From positions 124,001-188,000 of the forward strand of contig NZ_JABFOE010000007.1 of assembly GCF_013116745.1 (NCBI RefSeq): a DNA stretch of 64,000 nucleotides. The letters are read 5' to 3'. The position numbers and the translations under genes were made by a program. This document shows positions 57,888-64,000 of this stretch, piece after piece; the stretch's first letter is position 1; each line of letters begins with the position of its first letter. The stretch comes from Arthrobacter sp. 260. GTDB taxonomy: Bacteria > Actinomycetota > Actinomycetes > Actinomycetales > Micrococcaceae. The notes under the pieces were generated by a model that had not been told where the DNA came from, searched no databases, and was given only the letters and a program-made list of their open reading frames with translations.

Positions 57888-59264
57888 ATGACCACCCAAG
57901 CAACGCAGCCGCAGTTCCGGCTCGAGCAAAAACGCAAGATCATCGCAGACTTCCCCGGACCGAAGTCCACTGAGCTCGCCGCCCGGCGTGCGGCGGTCGT
58001 CGCCAAGGGTGTTGCCTCAGGTGTTCCGGTGTATGTTGCCGACGCCGACGGCGGCATCGTGCACGACGTCGACGGTAACTCCTTCATCGACCTCGGTTCG
58101 GGCATCGCGGTGACCAGTGTCGGGGCATCGGATCCCGCCGTCGTCGGCGCCGTCAAGGAACAGGTGGAGCACTTCACCCACACCTGCTTCATGGTCACCC
58201 CCTACGAGGGCTACATCGCCGTCGCCGAGAAGCTGGCCGAACTGACCCCGGGCGACTTCGAGAAGCGCACTGTGCTGTTCAACTCGGGTGCCGAGGCTGT
58301 CGAGAACGCGATCAAGGTGGCGCGTCTGGCCACCGGCCGCACTGCCGTCGCCGCTTTCGATCACGCCTACCATGGCCGCACCAACCTGACGATGGCACTG
58401 ACCGCCAAGTCCCTGCCCTACAAGGGTGGACCTGCCGGCGACTTCGGCCCGTTCGCCTCTGAGGTGTACCGGCTGCCGATGAGCTACCCGTTCCGCGAGG
58501 AGAACCCCTCGATCACCGGTGTCGAGGCAGCCCAGCGCGCCATCACGATGATGGAAAAGCAGATCGGTGCCAGCTCACTGGCTGCCATCATCATCGAACC
58601 CATCCAGGGCGAAGGCGGCTTTATCGTTCCCGCCGAAGGTTTCCTGCCCACCCTGGCCGCCTGGGCCAAGGAAAACGGTGTGGTCTTCATCGCCGACGAG
58701 GTGCAGTCCGGCTTCTGCCGCACCGGTGCCTGGTTCGCCGTCGACCATGAGTCAGTGGTGCCCGACATCATCACCATGGCGAAGGGCATCGCTGGCGGCA
58801 TGCCGCTGTCGGCCATCACCGGCCGGGCAGACCTGCTCGACGCCGTCCATCCCGGTGGCCTCGGCGGCACGTTCGGTGGCAACCCGGTGGCCTGTGCTGC
58901 AGCTCTGGCCGCTATCGAGACGATGCAGGAGCAGGACCTCATCTCGCGCGCCCAGGCGATTGAGGAGCTTGCCACCTCGCGGTTCCGTGCGTTGCAGGAG
59001 GACCTCGGTGAAGAGTCAATCATCGGTGAAATCCGTGGTCGCGGTGCGATGCTGGCTCTTGAGTTCGTGAAGCCGGGAACCAAGACCCCTAACCCTGAAG
59101 CCACCAAGGCCATTGCCGCGGCGTGCCTGCAGGAGGGCGTCATCATCCTGACCTGCGGTACCTACGGCAACGTGGTTCGGCTGCTGCCCCCACTGGTGAT
59201 CGGTGATGAGCTGCTGAACGACGGCCTGGACGTCCTCGAGGCAGCCATCCGCGCCGCGAAGTAG
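57888..59264 (+). CDS. gabT: 4-Aminobutyrate aminotransferase
   Basis: A 458-residue class III PLP aminotransferase. The PLP lysine is in 'DIITMAKGIAGGMPLSA' and the cofactor Asp in 'VVFIADEVQSGFCRTG'. 'HDVDGNSFIDLGSGIAVTSVGASDPAVVGA', 'FNSGAEAVENAIKVARLATG' and 'FDHAYHGRTNLTMALTAK' are family marks of GABA transaminases. It converts GABA and 2-oxoglutarate to succinate semialdehyde and glutamate. It lies 15 bp downstream of the aldehyde dehydrogenase; succinate-semialdehyde dehydrogenase is not in the window. GAAAGG precedes the ATG. A convergent hairpin closes the unit at 59303-59339. Confidence 0.93.
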   Translation: MTTQATQPQFRLEQKRKIIADFPGPKSTELAARRAAVVAKGVASGVPVYVADADGGIVHDVDGNSFIDLGSGIAVTSVGASDPAVVGAVKEQVEHFTHTCFMVTPYEGYIAVAEKLAELTPGDFEKRTVLFNSGAEAVENAIKVARLATGRTAVAAFDHAYHGRTNLTMALTAKSLPYKGGPAGDFGPFASEVYRLPMSYPFREENPSITGVEAAQRAITMMEKQIGASSLAAIIIEPIQGEGGFIVPAEGFLPTLAAWAKENGVVFIADEVQSGFCRTGAWFAVDHESVVPDIITMAKGIAGGMPLSAITGRADLLDAVHPGGLGGTFGGNPVACAAALAAIETMQEQDLISRAQAIEELATSRFRALQEDLGEESIIGEIRGRGAMLALEFVKPGTKTPNPEATKAIAAACLQEGVIILTCGTYGNVVRLLPPLVIGDELLNDGLDVLEAAIRAAK

Positions 59265-59302
59265 CGCAACCCCGCATCCCCCACCCCTCCGCCGAGTGGT
59301 CG

Positions 59303-59339
59303 GGTCTGGTGAGTCGGCCGACGCCGAACCCACCAGACC
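59303..59339. terminator. Bidirectional stem-loop between gabT and the XRE gene
   Basis: GGTCTGGTG pairs with CACCAGACC (9 bp) around a short loop that can also pair (GTCGGC/GCCGAAC). It lies 39 bp after gabT and touches the stop of the converging XRE gene, as expected for a shared terminator. Confidence 0.6.
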
Positions 59340-59584
59340 TAACGCTTCGGTGGAGGGGTTTTGCGTATCTCCAGCAGGTCCCCGACCTGACATTCCAGCA
59401 CTTCGCAGATGGCCTGAAGGGTGGAGAACCTGATGGCCCGGGCCCTGTCGTTCTTGAGGACTGAAAGATTCACAATACTCATATCGACACGGCGACCCAG
59501 CTCCGTGAGCGTCATGTTCCGGTCAGCGAGGAGCTCGTCCAGCCGGCAATGGATGTCAGTGGCCTCCGAGTCTGCGGGGGCCAT
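59339..59584 (-). CDS. XRE-family helix-turn-helix protein (YozG-like)
   Basis: An 81-residue protein with one HTH (about residues 10-65): 'IHCRLDELLADRNMTLTELGRRVDMSIVNLSVLKNDRARAIRFSTLQAICEVLECQVGDLLEI'. This is the short Cro/C1-type regulator typically partnered with a DUF2975 membrane protein. It begins at the stop of the DUF2975 gene (TAATG overlap), so it is made with it. It probably represses its own operon through the long palindrome 12 bp before the DUF2975 start. Confidence 0.85.
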   Translation of the reverse strand: MAPADSEATDIHCRLDELLADRNMTLTELGRRVDMSIVNLSVLKNDRARAIRFSTLQAICEVLECQVGDLLEIRKTPPPKR

Positions 59585-60225
59585 TAGATCAGCCCGTCGG
59601 TGTCGCGCTGCAGCCGGGAGCCGATATGGAAGGCCCCGGCGAATAGGGCGCAGAAGACTCCAGTGATCAGGGAAATCGAGTCAGTCGGACCGAAATAGTA
59701 GCCGGTACTGAAGGGTGCCTCCGCCAGGTCGATGCCGAGGTCAGCCACGATCACTGTGTGCGCGTAGGAGAAAACTGCCGGCAGAATGAGCGAGCCAACA
59801 GTGAAGAACAGTGCGAGGACGCCTAGACCTGCCGTCATTAACCGTCCGAAAGGACGTCCACGCTGCACCCGCCGGGTGAGGTGAAGGAAGAACACCAACG
59901 ACGCTGCAACGAAAAGGAATCCGACCGTCATGGTGGCCGCATAGGGCGCTATCGCTGCACCACCGACTCCTTCAACGCTCAGGGAGATGGTGTCGAAGTA
60001 CGCCATTGAGACCTGTGGCCCCAGCCCGGCGACTGAACCCTCAGGGGTGACCGCTGGCAGATACAGTTCGGTTTTACCCTGCGAGGCCATTACCAGGAAA
60101 ACAGTGAGCACGGCGAGGACGATCACTGTGAGAAGGCCAGTGATTACCTGGACGGTCACCAGCCCTACTCGTTCGACAGTCTTCAACGGTGTCCGTGTGC
60201 GGGGTGGGGACGGTGTCATGGTCAT
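59584..60225 (-). CDS. DUF2975 membrane protein
   Basis: A 213-residue protein with four membrane helices: about residues 20-45 ('VGLVTVQVITGLLTVIVLAVLTVFLV'), 96-115 ('MTVGFLFVAASLVFFLHL'), 133-155 and 180-205. The pattern and the coupled small XRE gene match DUF2975/YozG pairs. Function unknown. The leader holds an 18-bp-arm palindrome ending just before the ribosome-binding site. Start ATG 60225 lies 12 bp after the right end of that palindrome (60237). Confidence 0.8.
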   Translation of the reverse strand: MTMTPSPPRTRTPLKTVERVGLVTVQVITGLLTVIVLAVLTVFLVMASQGKTELYLPAVTPEGSVAGLGPQVSMAYFDTISLSVEGVGGAAIAPYAATMTVGFLFVAASLVFFLHLTRRVQRGRPFGRLMTAGLGVLALFFTVGSLILPAVFSYAHTVIVADLGIDLAEAPFSTGYYFGPTDSISLITGVFCALFAGAFHIGSRLQRDTDGLI

Positions 60226-60236
60226 GGGTTCCTCCA

Positions 60237-60281
60237 GGTAACTTAACGTTTATCAATACTAACGATAAACGTTAAGTTACC
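60237..60281. promoter_or_regulatory. 45-bp perfect palindrome before the DUF2975-XRE operon
   Basis: The arms GGTAACTTAACGTTTATC (60237-60254) and GATAAACGTTAAGTTACC (60264-60281) are perfect inverted repeats with a 9-bp spacer. Each arm also contains a near-palindromic TTAACGTTTA. It sits immediately upstream of the first gene of the pair and is proposed as the XRE operator. The DNA-binding assignment is inference. Confidence 0.6.
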
Positions 60282-60321
60282 GATTGTCGATAACCTCTCG
60301 GAAACTGGTGCTGCGTTGGCT

Positions 60322-60984
60322 TCAGGTGGCCAGTTGAGCCTTCAGTCCGATGATGAGCGCTTCGAGTCCGATCGTGAACGCTGCATCGGCGGAGTCGGCC
60401 TGCGAGCTGCCGCGCACCCGTACGGCAGCAGTGAATAAGGGATAGTCGGGTCCCAGGCTGCCGGACTCGAAGATATCTTCCGGTGCGGCGACGTCGAACG
60501 CTGACCCGAAGATGAAGGACTCCAGAGCCACGATGGCAGGAATGATGCGGTCCTCCGGCCAGCCAGCCCTGAGGAATCCCTGGGTGACCGCCTCATACAT
60601 TGCAAGGGTTTCGGGAGCACCGGTGACGGGAAGGACGGCGATCACCGAAATGAGTGGCGCATGGGCGGCGAATACGCCGCGGTAGGACCAGGCCCACGAC
60701 CGGACCGCCTCATCCCAGGGTGCCTCAGCAAAATCGCTGAAATCCACCTGTGCCATCACCTGGTCTTCGACCCAGCGCAGCACTTCCTGCTTGGACTCGG
60801 CGTGGTTGTACAAAGCCGAGGGCGCAACACGCAACCGGTGTGCCAAAGCGGCCATGGTCAATCCCTCGTACCCCTGGCTGGCAATCAAGCCCAACGCGGC
60901 ATCGGTGATCAGATCACGGGACAGTACCCCCCGTGGCGGCCTTCCTGCGCGGCGGCGGCTCACCGGAGACCCCACTGTTCCCAT
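60322..60984 (-). CDS. TetR family regulator adjacent to putrescine oxidase
   Basis: A 220-residue protein. The helix-turn-helix reads 'LSRDLITDAALGLIASQGYEGLTMAALAHRLRVAPSALYNHAESKQEVLRWVEDQVMAQ', preceded by a basic Arg-rich lead (RRRAGRPPRG). The ligand domain is helical and longer than minimal TetR. ATG 60984 has GAAGGGGCAGGC ahead of it; an ATG at 61035 would add 17 non-conserved residues. It is divergent from the putrescine oxidase gene, and the palindrome AAATGAA-N5-TTCATTT lies between them. It probably represses puo until a polyamine or pathway aldehyde binds. Confidence 0.85.
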   Translation of the reverse strand: MGTVGSPVSRRRAGRPPRGVLSRDLITDAALGLIASQGYEGLTMAALAHRLRVAPSALYNHAESKQEVLRWVEDQVMAQVDFSDFAEAPWDEAVRSWAWSYRGVFAAHAPLISVIAVLPVTGAPETLAMYEAVTQGFLRAGWPEDRIIPAIVALESFIFGSAFDVAAPEDIFESGSLGPDYPLFTAAVRVRGSSQADSADAAFTIGLEALIIGLKAQLAT

Positions 60985-61086
60985 GCCTGCCCCTTCGCCA
61001 TCCCGTTGCTGGGGGTCAATTCTACTGCGCCCCATCACTGATCGGCCCTTTCCAAAATCGACGGGTATCGCTACAGTATCTGTAAT

Positions 61087-61105
61087 AAATGAATGCCGTT
61101 CATTT
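61087..61105. promoter_or_regulatory. 19-bp palindrome between TetR and putrescine oxidase genes
   Basis: AAATGAATGCCGTTCATTT forms perfect 7-bp arms (AAATGAA / TTCATTT) with a 5-bp spacer. It lies 35 bp before the puo start and 102 bp before the TetR start. The length and position fit a TetR operator acting on both promoters. Confidence 0.6.
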
Positions 61106-61140
61106 TGTGGCCTGGGCCATACCGTCCGTGAGGGGTAATT

Positions 61141-62541
61141 GTGGAGCAGTTGGAACGCGACGTCGTCGTCATAGGGGCGGGGCCCTCGGGTCTCACTGCC
61201 GCCTGGGAGCTGAGCAGGGCGGGATTGAGCGTCGCCGTCCTGGAAGCGCGGAACCGGGTGGGGGGACGCACCTGGACCGACACGGTTGATGGTGCGGTGC
61301 TGGAGATCGGCGGCCAGTGGGTCTCCCCGGACCAGACCGCGCTGAAGGATTTGCTGGCAGAGCTCGGGCTGGAAACCTATGAAAGGTACCGCGACGGGGA
61401 CTCGGTCTACATCGGCGCTGACGGCACCAGCACCCGCTACACCGGCGACATGTTCCCCGTCTCGCCTGCCACCGAGGCGGAGATGAACCGCCTCATCGAG
61501 TTGCTGGACCGGCTGGCGGCCGAGGCCGGCCCCGAGACGCCGTGGACCCATCCCGAGGCCAGGGCGCTGGACACAATCTCTTTCCACCACTGGCTCCGCG
61601 AGCAGTCCAATGACGAGGAAGCCTGCAACAACATCGGCCTCTTCATCGCCGGGGGGATGCTCACCAAACCCGCTCACGCGTTCTCTGCACTGCAGGCCGT
61701 GCTCATGGCCGCGTCGGCCGGCTCCTTCTCCAACCTGGTGGACGAGAACTTCATCCTCGACAAACGCGTCGTCGGTGGCATGCAGCAGGTGTCGGAACGT
61801 CTCGCTGAACGTTTGGGTGACGACGTCGTCCTGTCCAGTCCGGTGCGCACCCTGCGCTGGCACAGTGGATCGAACGACGACGACGGTAGCACCGACGGAA
61901 GCCACGTCACCGCCGTCTCGGACGCCGTCACCGTCAGGGCGCGCTACGCGATCATGGCCGTCCCACCGAACCTGTACTCACGGGTCTCCTACGAGCCACC
62001 CCTCCCACGACGGCAGCACCAGATGCACCAGCACCAGTCCCTGGGCCTGGTCATCAAGGTCCACGCGGTCTACACGACGCCGTTCTGGCGCGCCGACGGC
62101 CTCTCCGGCACCGGGTTCAGCGCCTCCTCGATCGTGCAGGAGGTGTACGACAACACCAACCACCAGGACTCCCGCGGCACCCTGGTGGGATTTGTCTCGG
62201 ATGAAAAGGCCGACGCCATGTTCCGGCTGGACCCGGCCGAACGGCAGCGGACCATCCTCGAATCAATCGCAGGTTTTCTCGGACCGCAGGCGCTGACCCC
62301 CGAGGTCTACTACGAGTCGGACTGGGGTTCCGAGGAATGGACCCGCGGAGCGTACGCCACCAGCTACGACCTCGGTGGCCTCCACCGCTATGGACCCGAC
62401 CAGCTCACCCCGGTGGGCCCCATCCACTGGTCCTGTTCGGATCTCGCGGCTGAGGGCTACCAACACGTGGAGGGAGCGATCAGAATGGGTCAAGCGACCG
62501 CCCGCAACATCCTGAGCCTTACCTCAGCCGAAGGAGCATGA
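61141..62541 (+). CDS. puo: Putrescine oxidase (flavin amine oxidase)
   Basis: A 466-residue flavoprotein. 'VVVIGAGPSGLTAAWELSRAGLSVAVLEARNRVGGRTWTD' is the FAD fold and 'VLEIGGQWVSPDQTAL' the next flavin contact. 'TSYDLGGLHRYG' and 'AAEGYQHVEGAIRMGQATARNIL' give the C-terminal FAD-binding part. The length and this wording fit actinobacterial putrescine oxidases, which convert putrescine, oxygen and water to 4-aminobutanal, ammonia and hydrogen peroxide. The GTG start at 61141 follows GAGGGG at four bases. The stop overlaps the start of the universal stress gene (ATGA), and the permease follows, so uptake, oxidation and stress response are joined in one operon. Confidence 0.88.
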   Translation: MEQLERDVVVIGAGPSGLTAAWELSRAGLSVAVLEARNRVGGRTWTDTVDGAVLEIGGQWVSPDQTALKDLLAELGLETYERYRDGDSVYIGADGTSTRYTGDMFPVSPATEAEMNRLIELLDRLAAEAGPETPWTHPEARALDTISFHHWLREQSNDEEACNNIGLFIAGGMLTKPAHAFSALQAVLMAASAGSFSNLVDENFILDKRVVGGMQQVSERLAERLGDDVVLSSPVRTLRWHSGSNDDDGSTDGSHVTAVSDAVTVRARYAIMAVPPNLYSRVSYEPPLPRRQHQMHQHQSLGLVIKVHAVYTTPFWRADGLSGTGFSASSIVQEVYDNTNHQDSRGTLVGFVSDEKADAMFRLDPAERQRTILESIAGFLGPQALTPEVYYESDWGSEEWTRGAYATSYDLGGLHRYGPDQLTPVGPIHWSCSDLAAEGYQHVEGAIRMGQATARNILSLTSAEGA

Positions 62542-63506
62542 AGCGCATGGACTACATCGTCGGGTACACGGCTGACGAACGCGGCCGCGATGCCGTGAGC
62601 CTTGCCGTCGCCCTCGCCCGCCGCCAGGACGCGAAGCTGCAGCTCGTCATGGTGATGCCCGAGCACTCACCCTTCAACGCCGTCTACCCGCCCGAGCGCG
62701 GGTTCGAGAGCATCCTGTCCGCCCAGCTGCAGGAGTGGCTGGCCGAGGGGCTGGCCATGATTCCCGACGACGTCACGGCCCGCGCGCATGTCATCAGCGC
62801 CGATTCGCAGGCGGGTGGCCTGATCGACGCCGCAGTGGACTCGGGTGCCTCGCTGATCATCATTGGGGCGAGTTCACGCGGGCTGCGGAAACGGTTCAAC
62901 GTGGGCAGCGTCGCGGGGACCCTGCTGCACGCATCCCCGGTCCCGGTGGCCCTTGCGCCGCAGGGCTACCGGCGGCTCGACCCGATCACCCGGCTCACCT
63001 GCGCCGTCGGGACCAGGGCCGGTGCGGACGAGGTCATCGCCGTCGCCGTCGACTCCGCGGCCCGGCGGAAGCTGCCCCTGAGGCTGGTTTCGCTGGTAGC
63101 ACTGGACCCGTCGTCGGGCGCTGACGGAGCCGACGCCGCGGCGGTGGAGGCAGCCCACGACCACGCCAACACCCGGTTGGCCGAGGCGGCCGCCTCGCTC
63201 GCAGCGGGAGGCCAGGTCAGCGTCGAAGTGGTGCGCGGGTCGACCGTCGAGGAAGCCATCGGCGCGCTCGCATGGGACGAAGGCGAGATCCTGCTGGTCG
63301 GATCGAGCCGGTTGGCTCAGCACAGCCGACTATTCCTCGGCGTGACTGCCAACAAGATCCTGCGGGCACTGACCGTGCCAATGGTTGTGGTGCCACGCAG
63401 CTACCGATCCGACGATATCCAGTCGCGCCAACCGGAGCGATCTGTCACGAAGCGCTCCGATGCCGGTGAGGGCAGGGACGTCCAACCTACCGAGGTGTCG
63501 CAGTGA
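62538..63506 (+). CDS. Universal stress protein, two UspA domains
   Basis: A 322-residue protein with two UspA folds: residues ~1-145, with 'VGYTADERGRDAVSLAVALARRQDAKLQLVMVM' and 'LIIIGASSRGLRKRFNVGSVAGTLLHASPVPVALAP' (an ATP-type G-x2-G-x9-G-S loop), and ~150-290, with 'ILLVGSSRLAQHSRLFLGVTANKILRALTVPMVVVPRSY'. The remaining 30 residues are polar. Usp proteins of this kind bind ATP or other nucleotides. Four-base overlaps with puo upstream and the permease downstream show tight coupling; it may act as a regulator of the permease or protect against peroxide made by the oxidase. That role is inference. Confidence 0.87.
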   Translation: MKRMDYIVGYTADERGRDAVSLAVALARRQDAKLQLVMVMPEHSPFNAVYPPERGFESILSAQLQEWLAEGLAMIPDDVTARAHVISADSQAGGLIDAAVDSGASLIIIGASSRGLRKRFNVGSVAGTLLHASPVPVALAPQGYRRLDPITRLTCAVGTRAGADEVIAVAVDSAARRKLPLRLVSLVALDPSSGADGADAAAVEAAHDHANTRLAEAAASLAAGGQVSVEVVRGSTVEEAIGALAWDEGEILLVGSSRLAQHSRLFLGVTANKILRALTVPMVVVPRSYRSDDIQSRQPERSVTKRSDAGEGRDVQPTEVSQ

Positions 63507-64000
63507 GCACTACACAGGATTCGCCCACCGGACTGAGCAAGAAGGGCCTGAGTTCCGGGTCGGTCGGGCTGCTGGGCGCCGTCGTCATCGGCGTCTCCTG
63601 CATCGCCCCCGCCTACACCCTGACCGCGGCGCTCGGCCCCACCGTTGCAGAGGTAGGAGTGCAGCTTCCAGCGATCTTCCTCGTCGGGTTCATCCCGATG
63701 CTGCTCGTGGCCCTGGGCTACCGGGAGCTGAACAATGCGATGCCCGACGCCGGCACCTCCTTCACCTGGGCAACGCGAGCGTTCGGCCCGTGGGTCGGCT
63801 GGATGGGTGGCTGGGGGCTGATCGCTGCGACGGTGATTGTGCTGTCCAACCTGGCCGCCGTCGCCGTCGACTTCTTCTACCTCATGCTCGCCCAGCTGAC
63901 CGGGAACGAGTCGCTGGCCGACCTCACCCTTAACCTGCCGCTGAACATTGCCACCACGCTCGTCTTCGTGGCCCTGGCCTGCTGGGTGTCCTACCGCGGG
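63503..64000 (+). CDS. APC superfamily amino acid/polyamine permease (3' truncated by window edge)
   Basis: The first 166 residues are present and run off the window end. GTG 63503 overlaps the stop of the universal stress gene (GTGA). Membrane helices are visible at about 20-40 ('SVGLLGAVVIGVSCIAPAYTL'), 51-70, 94-115 and 140-160, with the APC-type 'GLSSGSVGLLGAVVIGVSCIAPAYTLTAALGP' and 'NNAMPDAGTSFTWATRAFGPWVGWMGGWGLI' segments. Its position behind puo makes it the likely putrescine (or GABA) uptake system. The substrate is inferred from context. Confidence 0.85.
   Translation, partial: MSTTQDSPTGLSKKGLSSGSVGLLGAVVIGVSCIAPAYTLTAALGPTVAEVGVQLPAIFLVGFIPMLLVALGYRELNNAMPDAGTSFTWATRAFGPWVGWMGGWGLIAATVIVLSNLAAVAVDFFYLMLAQLTGNESLADLTLNLPLNIATTLVFVALACWVSYRG

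Noticed and set aside
60985-61905. Long N-terminal extension of the TetR gene opposite puo
   Set aside because: The sequence there is antisense to puo, and the TetR motif with a good ribosome site begins at 60984.

Overview
The window is high-GC, gene-dense DNA of an actinobacterium, most likely a Micrococcaceae member close to Arthrobacter. This is inferred from the frequent GTG and TTG starts with overlapping stop/start codons, menaquinone rather than ubiquinone genes, class F sortases, PucR and GAF-ANTAR regulators, and a flavin putrescine oxidase. I saw no rRNA, tRNA, CRISPR array, phage or transposase gene. The organism assignment is inference; the gene calls rest on motifs read in the sequence.

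Layout. 1-900: end of a phosphatase-like gene and an acetyltransferase. 0.9-13.6 kb: phenylacetate catabolism in three transcription units, (a) thioesterase <> paaZ, (b) paaI-paaK-paaR, (c) paaABCDE, each preceded by a near-identical 18-bp palindrome that I read as the PaaR operator. An oligopeptidase B gene and a padR/HAAS-membrane-protein pair lie between units (b) and (c). A paaG-like gene follows at 16.8 kb. 13.7-16.8 kb: DUF4397 surface protein, class F sortase, ECF sigma factor and anti-sigma factor. 17.6-20.1 kb: a PAS-GGDEF-EAL protein. 20.5-24.9 kb: Lrp-type regulator divergent from a branched-chain 2-oxoacid dehydrogenase operon (E1alpha, E1beta, E2; no E3). 25-31 kb: hydrolases, a cupredoxin lipoprotein with a membrane partner, an MFS carrier, a PAP2 phosphatase and a lipoprotein. 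30.8-44.6 kb: menaquinone genes menC, menD, menF, menG, menJ and a polyprenyl diphosphate synthase, interspersed with PhoX, a VanY-type peptidase with a repeat tail, and an amino-acid ABC transporter. 44.8-52.9 kb: DUF559 nuclease-like protein, HIT and SMI1/KNR4-like proteins, TRIC channel, glycolipid-binding-like protein, esterase, two GAF-ANTAR regulators, a fatty acid desaturase and a DksA-like zinc protein. 53-54.7 kb: a second surface-protein/class F sortase pair. 54.9-64 kb: putrescine and GABA catabolism (PucR, aminobutyraldehyde dehydrogenase, gabT, TetR, putrescine oxidase, universal stress protein, APC permease running off the end), with a DUF2975/XRE pair inserted.

How the genes work together. 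Phenylacetate is activated by PaaK, epoxidised by PaaABCE (PaaD matures the centre), isomerised by PaaG and opened by PaaZ, while PaaI removes dead-end CoA esters and PaaR senses the pathway. Putrescine enters through the terminal permease and is converted by Puo, the aldehyde dehydrogenase and GabT to succinate semialdehyde. The men genes plus the prenyl synthase make and partly saturate menaquinone.

The most unusual structure is a family of four ~104-bp imperfect palindromes with shared 18-bp terminal inverted repeats (consensus GTGCAGGTTTCCCCAGGT). They occur as two pairs: one brackets the padR/HAAS pair, the other brackets the DUF559 gene. The second is the two sortase loci, whose surface proteins lack LPXTG but share an LxLLSGAAV tail.
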